DNA of 64,000 bases from Phlebotomus papatasi (taxonomy: Eukaryota; Arthropoda; Insecta; Diptera; Psychodidae). Of the stretch, positions 59,046-64,000 are shown piece after piece. The position numbers were made by a program, and so were the translations under genes. Positions within the stretch are counted from its first letter, which is position 1. Each line of letters opens with the position of its first letter. A model generated the notes under the pieces. That model was not told the DNA's origin, searched no databases, and saw only the letters and a program-made list of their open reading frames with translations. The stretch lies in NCBI RefSeq assembly GCF_024763615.1, contig NC_077224.1, positions 63,932,712 through 63,996,711 of the forward strand, in the 5' to 3' direction.

Positions 59046-61690
59046 TATTAATACCTATAAAATAAAAAGAAATGTCCAGATGAGCTTGTTGTCACTGAGA
59101 TTCTTTACGAGTGACCTCAGAATGCTTGCAAAGCGAAATGCATGCCAATTCAATTAAAAATTGAATTTTGAGGATAAAGAATCGCGTCGAGAAAACTGTT
59201 CTTGGCGGTATAAACGGATAAAATACTCATTATTTATATTAATTTTGATGTACTGGGATATTCCTGCCATGTTTAACATTGCATTGTTCAGTTTACAAAT
59301 TTATTATTGAGTTTCTGCCGAACCGCCCAAGAGCGGAACGCTCTTACTAATTGCGCCACGTGCCCACACGGATAAAATAAAATCAACAGTTTCTAGTCGC
59401 CCATCAACATATAACCTTTGCCAAAAACCATTTGCCAAACGACGGGATGAAAGGAACGTCTACGAAAATCGATGGTAGGTAGTTTTCAAAAATTGACGGT
59501 GGTTCCCTGTGGTTTCAATTCATCCGGAGATATGGCTGATCAAAGTTTACGAAATTAAAGATGCCATATCTCCAGCTCCATTTGCCTTAATTTGAATCAG
59601 GAAGAAAATATACAGGCTTTCACAAAAGACTGCAACTTTTTAGAATATTTGAACTTCGTGGAATCAACGCTATAAGCGCTACAATCGAAAAATATTCAGT
59701 TCACTAGTTCTAGTTCACTATTAGACGCCTAGTTAACGACTGCTTCTCAAAAAACGAGTTCAAAAACAAATAAATTGAATTATATCGCAGCTAGTGAAAC
59801 TTAAGAGCAATTTCTTTGTCAAAATTATAAAGGACATTCTGGTCTACATTTTACACATATATCAACTTTCTGTCAGTTCATCTTAATCCTATAGATATTT
59901 TAGTTTATTTTGAAAATTTGCTTTTATTTCAAAAAGTTGTTTCGAAATTACTGCATTACGGCCCCCAAACTCAGCTCTAAATTGAATTTGCATCCATTCC
60001 GAATTTGCTTATGTTAACAATCTCGTATACAATAAACTGATCTAGGCTTATCACTAGTTCTTAACTTTGTGCAGCTTCATTAATGTTAAACCAATATTTA
60101 GATATAATCGAAATCACGGATTTGAGCATTCCTCGAAATGTTTTTTCACTTGACCCTTCCTCCTATTTATGAAAAATGTGACACAAGTTGATGAAGTGAG
60201 AAAACATTCAAAAATAGAATGGAATAATTGAATTCATTATCATATTAATATATTTTTCTGGAAAAGTTGAATATCATGTTGTAAAAATAATACTTATTAA
60301 TAGAGAATTTAGCACAAATTTTAGTACGAAAGTAATATTTCATGTCCATATCTTAATGCAGTTCATTAATTAAATATCTTTATTGTTTTTCTTTTCTAAA
60401 TATATTGTTAATTCGTTTAATAAGAAATAATTTCAATAATAGCTTTGTTTTTATTTAATAAGTTAACTAATTACTGAATAGTGTGTAAAGTGCAAATACT
60501 AATCTGTAAAAGTTTGAGCAATTATACAACTTTACAATTTCTTTTTATGAAGGAGGATAAACTTTTTAAAATTTCCGACATCATTTACTTCCAAAATGTT
60601 TATGCATATTGAAACAGAAAAGACCATTATTATAATGGTAAAGTTTTTGCTCCACGCAATTTTTTGTTTAATATAAAAACATTAAAATTTTGTGACAGCA
60701 TTGAAAAATTGATTGTCTGAATTCACTATCTTTTTTATCATAATAAAATCACATCAATTTTCATTAAAATGGATTATTTTTAAATGCTTTTAAAGCCATG
60801 CAGTTATTACCCGTCATTGCGGAGAAATAAAGTAATCTAGCAGCAAAATCTACACCCGGCATTTTTGCTAAAATGAACAGCTTACAGCAACACAAATCAC
60901 TATTAATAATTTATAACACGTTAAACATAATCGATGATTGACACAATTTCTTTGGCTTAACGTTTCACACGCGGGATGATCTTCCTCAGTTCACTATCAA
61001 CAACTAAAACATCAATTGTGAATGCCTCAACTTTTATACAAAATCGACCTGTGCTACTCCAAACAGCTAAATACGAACTGTTTTGTTGGCGTTTGCAGCA
61101 CAAAAACGAATCACAGGCGGTACGCGTAGATTGTACAAACACCATCTCTCACTGATTTCATATACATTCAATAATTAAGTCGTAGTGTAATTTAGTAATT
61201 GAGAAAAAATTGTGAGAATTGTTGACACTAGATAAGGTGTCTCAAAAGTGTCACACATACTGCGATACTCAATTGACGGGGATAAACAACCACATTATTT
61301 TGTAAAGTGCAAATTTTCAAAACATTGTTTGTGACACTAATCAACTGTTGATTCTTTCATTGAGTTCAAGATTTTGGAGTGAACAGACTGTTTTTTCGTC
61401 ACATTATCACACTTTACGAAGACATTGGAAAAAAATTCGTTGAAGAATATATACTTTTCACACAGAAAAAATAAGTAATCATCTACATGATCGCCTTTTA
61501 TATGAGAATTTTAGTGCACTTTTAGTGCTTTAGAACAGTGACATAGATAAGTATAAGACGTGAAGGAAATACTGGAAACATTTATGAGAGCATCCCGGCT
61601 AAAGGTCTTTGCAATTTTTTTTAAAGAATTTTTCCCTATCATGTAGGCAGAAACGTCAAATTTTTAAAGGCAATTTTTTGACGAAAATAT
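59046..61690. other. Mostly featureless; possible core promoter near 61.0 kb
   Basis: AT-rich, no recognisable gene apart from the tRNA-like piece listed separately. On the minus strand at about 61032-61040 there is GTATAAAAG in a locally GC-richer block (60957-61145), which could be a TATA box, but no coding exon follows that I can support. Confidence 0.3.
59310..59371 (-). pseudogene. tRNA-like sequence (SINE head or relic)
   Basis: The minus strand reads GTGGCGCAATTAGTAAGAGC (A-box-like), then TTCCGCTCTTGGGCGGTTCG (degenerate B-box start). The 5-prime half resembles a tRNA, but the T-arm does not close. Confidence 0.45.
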
Positions 61691-61710
61691 CTTCTAGTGT
61701 GTAGATAAGC

Positions 61711-61981
61711 GCCTGGCAAGTTGGCCTTTTTATATGGAGCTATTTGAAGCCAATTCTTAAATTGATCTCGGACTCAGCTCACAGTGCTCCAAGGAAAAAA
61801 CTTATTTAAACAAAAATTTAGTATATTTATCCCTCCATACGGAAAGGTATCTTATAATACGGAAAAACTTCTCACTTTTTAAATATTTAGCATAACGATC
61901 ACGAATGCAGAAAAATTCCCATACGCATTTGTACGTGAAAGTAAGAAATTGGCTTCAACTTTGTAGGCCACTCGCCGGGGA
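61711..61981. mobile_element. ~270-bp MITE, copy 2
   Basis: Inverted relative of 42711-42985. Flanked by the direct repeat CTAGTGTGTAGA (61694-61705 and 61982-61993), a 12-bp duplication, perhaps 9-11 bp plus chance. That size would suit a Mutator-like source. Ends CCTGGCAAGTTGGCC and GGCCACTCGCCGGGG. Confidence 0.7.
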
Positions 61982-62085
61982 CTAGTGTGTAGACGTCATG
62001 ACATATTAAGAACTTATCATGTCTTTAATAAGATCTTAACTCAATGAATTAATTTTCAAAAATCGTAAAACATTCAACTATGGTA

Positions 62086-62504
62086 GGTGTGCCAAATTCC
62101 GACCAGCTTGCAATTCCGGCCACCTTTTTATTCCTCGAATTTCCAGGAAGTTTTAATTTTTATATACTCTAGAGATTATACAATGCAAAAAAAAACCGAA
62201 AATGAAATTTCTACAAATGAGATGACGTGAAACAGACATTGGAAGAAATCATGAAGGACAAGGAACTATGAGAATAAAGGTGGTCGAAATAGGGCACCAA
62301 AGCTATGTTGACGTTTTTATTCATTTTAAAATGTTCTAAGAATGATTTTAGAGAAAATAAAGACAATAAATTGTCAACAAATTTCCAAACAACGCTCCTT
62401 AAGAAAAAGGAATAAAAAAATCACTTTGTATTAAAAATATTACATTTCAAATTTGAAACTTTGGCGCTTGCATGCAACTATGCCGAAATTTGGCACACTT
62501 ACCC
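62086..62504. mobile_element. TA-flanked pogo-type MITE
   Basis: 419 bp. Left GGTGTGCCAAATTCCGAC, right inverted TTTGGCACACTTACCC, TA at 62084-62085 and 62505-62506. The subterminal word GCTTGCATGCAAC resembles GCTTATATGCAGAC in the 26801 element and GCTTACATGCAACC in the Harbinger intron MITE. Confidence 0.7.
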
Positions 62505-62506
62505 TA

Positions 62507-63744
62507 CTTAAAAAACGTGAAAACGATACAAATATGAGCGCTTTGTAGCGTGTTGAGAAAATGATATGGCATGACTTAGCCTTATCGCTAAGAAAATCAA
62601 TTAAAGCCCTTGTTAAAGTCCATAAGTAAGTTTTTAAAGTTATCCGGGATATAAGAAGAACACAGTCTTTCCATACAGAAGTAGATCTTGAAAAATTCGA
62701 AAATCTATTTGAAGATCCAAAAAAGAGACTTTCTTACTTCTTAATACTTTCGCAAGGTAGCGGAACTTACATCCTGTTCGAATTTCGAAGTGCTCAAGTG
62801 TCAAAATGTGACGGTCTTCGTATTGTTGTGAGGAAAAAAACTGAACAACGACGTTTACTGTTCTTGCCCCAGTATTTAATCACTCCATATTCGCTGAGTA
62901 ACTCTTTTGCTAGCTTTTTAGTGTGATATTTGATAAATTTTCCCCATCTTGTTCGAAAATTTAGTATGAAAATTCGAAATTGAATTTGAATTCTTCGAAC
63001 TTCAACGACTTTTTGTGCAAATAGAGTTCCATTTACCTTTCATCCAAGACACTATTGGAGAATCAAAATCTACTTGTGATCGGGCTCAGTATGTATCAAA
63101 GCGTTCTAACTTTACAGAATACTCGAACTCATGAGATCTCGAGCCTTGCATCACGATCTCAACTCTAGTACCACAATACACGTTTAAATTTTTCATGTGT
63201 TTAAAAATACACTCTTATTTTTAATGACTGACATCATATTTTTTGATTTATCTACTGGACTTGGGCCACAAAAAATGGTTCAAATAGAATTAAATAGCAT
63301 ATGGTTTATAATTTAAATTTATGACAAGAGTCACAATAATTTTAATGAAAGCAGAAATCCATCAATTCTTAGGGACATAGCCTGAAAGTTTATCATTAAA
63401 TAATACAAATTATAATAAATATACAACAATATAAAATAAAATAAAATAAGTTATGTTTAAAAAATTTAACAGCCAATAAAAACTTAAATTTTGCAAATTA
63501 AATAAGGGTCATTAAAAAACCTAAATCAAAGAGTTATTCTTCGAATGATCACCAAAATATCTGTAAGACTTAAAAAATTTAATTTTCTAGAATAAAATAC
63601 AATTTCTATTTCAATTTTGTAGAAATAGAAATAAATCAAATGGCGCTAGCCATTGCGTGAAATTAAATCGATCGATATTTTAAACAAGTTGAAGTGCACA
63701 TTGCAATTGGTTGAGATCAGTGGCAAAGGCAATCAGAGCCAGTG
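62507..63744. other. No gene recognised
   Basis: AT-rich, with no domain, RNA or paired termini seen. Confidence 0.3.
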
Positions 63745-63830
63745 CCCCCATAGCTCAGTTGGTAGAGCATTCGCCTAGATAGCGAAGGCCCCCAGTTTAA
63801 GTCAGGATGGAGTCAGGGATTTTTTCCTGT
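63745..63830 (+). pseudogene. tRNA-derived SINE head
   Basis: GCCCCCATAGCTCAGTTGGT, then AGAGCA gives a perfect A box and D-arm. TTCGC-CTAGATA-GCGAA forms a clean anticodon arm (anticodon would be AGA). The T-arm (CCAGTTTAAGTCAGG) has lost the GGTTCGA B box, so RNA polymerase III transcription as a tRNA is doubtful. The sequence after it (CAGGGATTTTTTCCTG and on) may be the SINE body. Confidence 0.6.
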
Positions 63831-64000
63831 CTCTATTTGGGTTAAATTTGTGGGTTAGGAACTTGTTCTGATTGTCGCTCTATGTGCACAAACACTTGAG
63901 ATTACGTACCAAGCGAACAGAAGGCTGTTCAATTCAATCACTTTTACGATTTTTTTTATCTCATTCACTTTCTTATTTTCTTTCTTTCGCATTTAGATGT

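Noticed and set aside
60957..61145. 62-codon frame on the minus strand
   Set aside because: No recognisable family; no supporting splice sites or neighbours. Only a TATA-like motif was noted.
63745..63830. Functional tRNA gene
   Set aside because: D and anticodon arms are good but the B box and T-arm are degenerate and the acceptor stem does not close.

Overview
The window looks like a gene-poor, AT-rich piece of an insect (probably dipteran) nuclear genome. The evidence is spliced transposon genes with GT-AG introns, a decayed copy of the proteasome ATPase gene Rpt6, tRNA-like SINE heads, and many palindromic MITEs with TA target duplications. I see no intact host gene, no bacterial feature and no CRISPR. 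Species assignment is inference.

Layout. 0.75-0.97 kb: a TA-flanked palindromic MITE. 1.45-7.88 kb: a complete and apparently intact Harbinger (PIF/Harbinger) transposon. It has about 0.71-kb terminal inverted repeats and two convergent spliced genes: a 353-aa DDE transposase (5 exons) and a 482-aa Myb/SANT-like partner (4 exons). I worked out both exon structures by hand and all junction phases agree. Transposase intron 4 holds a small pogo-like element that carries an inverted copy of transposase exon 4. 7.88-8.9 kb: a MITE and a dead mariner-like transposase.

11.3-37.1 kb: a 1.27-kb pogo-like element split by a 24.5-kb insertion (12047-36569). The insertion ends in a 12-bp inverted repeat flanked by GTAC, and a second pogo copy at 45-46.2 kb provides the empty site. 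It carries tandem arrays of one ~87-bp repeat family at both ends, in opposite orientation (175-bp dimers on the left, ~87-bp monomers on the right). Inside lies a 7.2-kb foldback palindrome (18954-26164) whose left arm was later enlarged by a TA-flanked insertion and by array growth. Many further nested MITEs fill the rest.

37-50 kb: nested TA-flanked MITEs, the second pogo-like copy, a decayed coding fragment of unknown family, and the Rpt6 pseudogene, itself interrupted by a retroposon scrap and a short hairpin. 50.8-58.4 kb: a large Helitron-type Rep/helicase gene. It starts with a papain-like cysteine protease-like region, followed by two Ulp1-like protease domains, a DUF6570-like Cys region, the HUH Rep domain and a PIF1 helicase. 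It is broken by three frameshifts and runs into a 500-N assembly gap. 58.9-64 kb: repeat fragments, two MITEs and tRNA-like SINE heads.

The window is therefore a record of layered transposition. The Harbinger genes are the only ones that look capable of making their full products.
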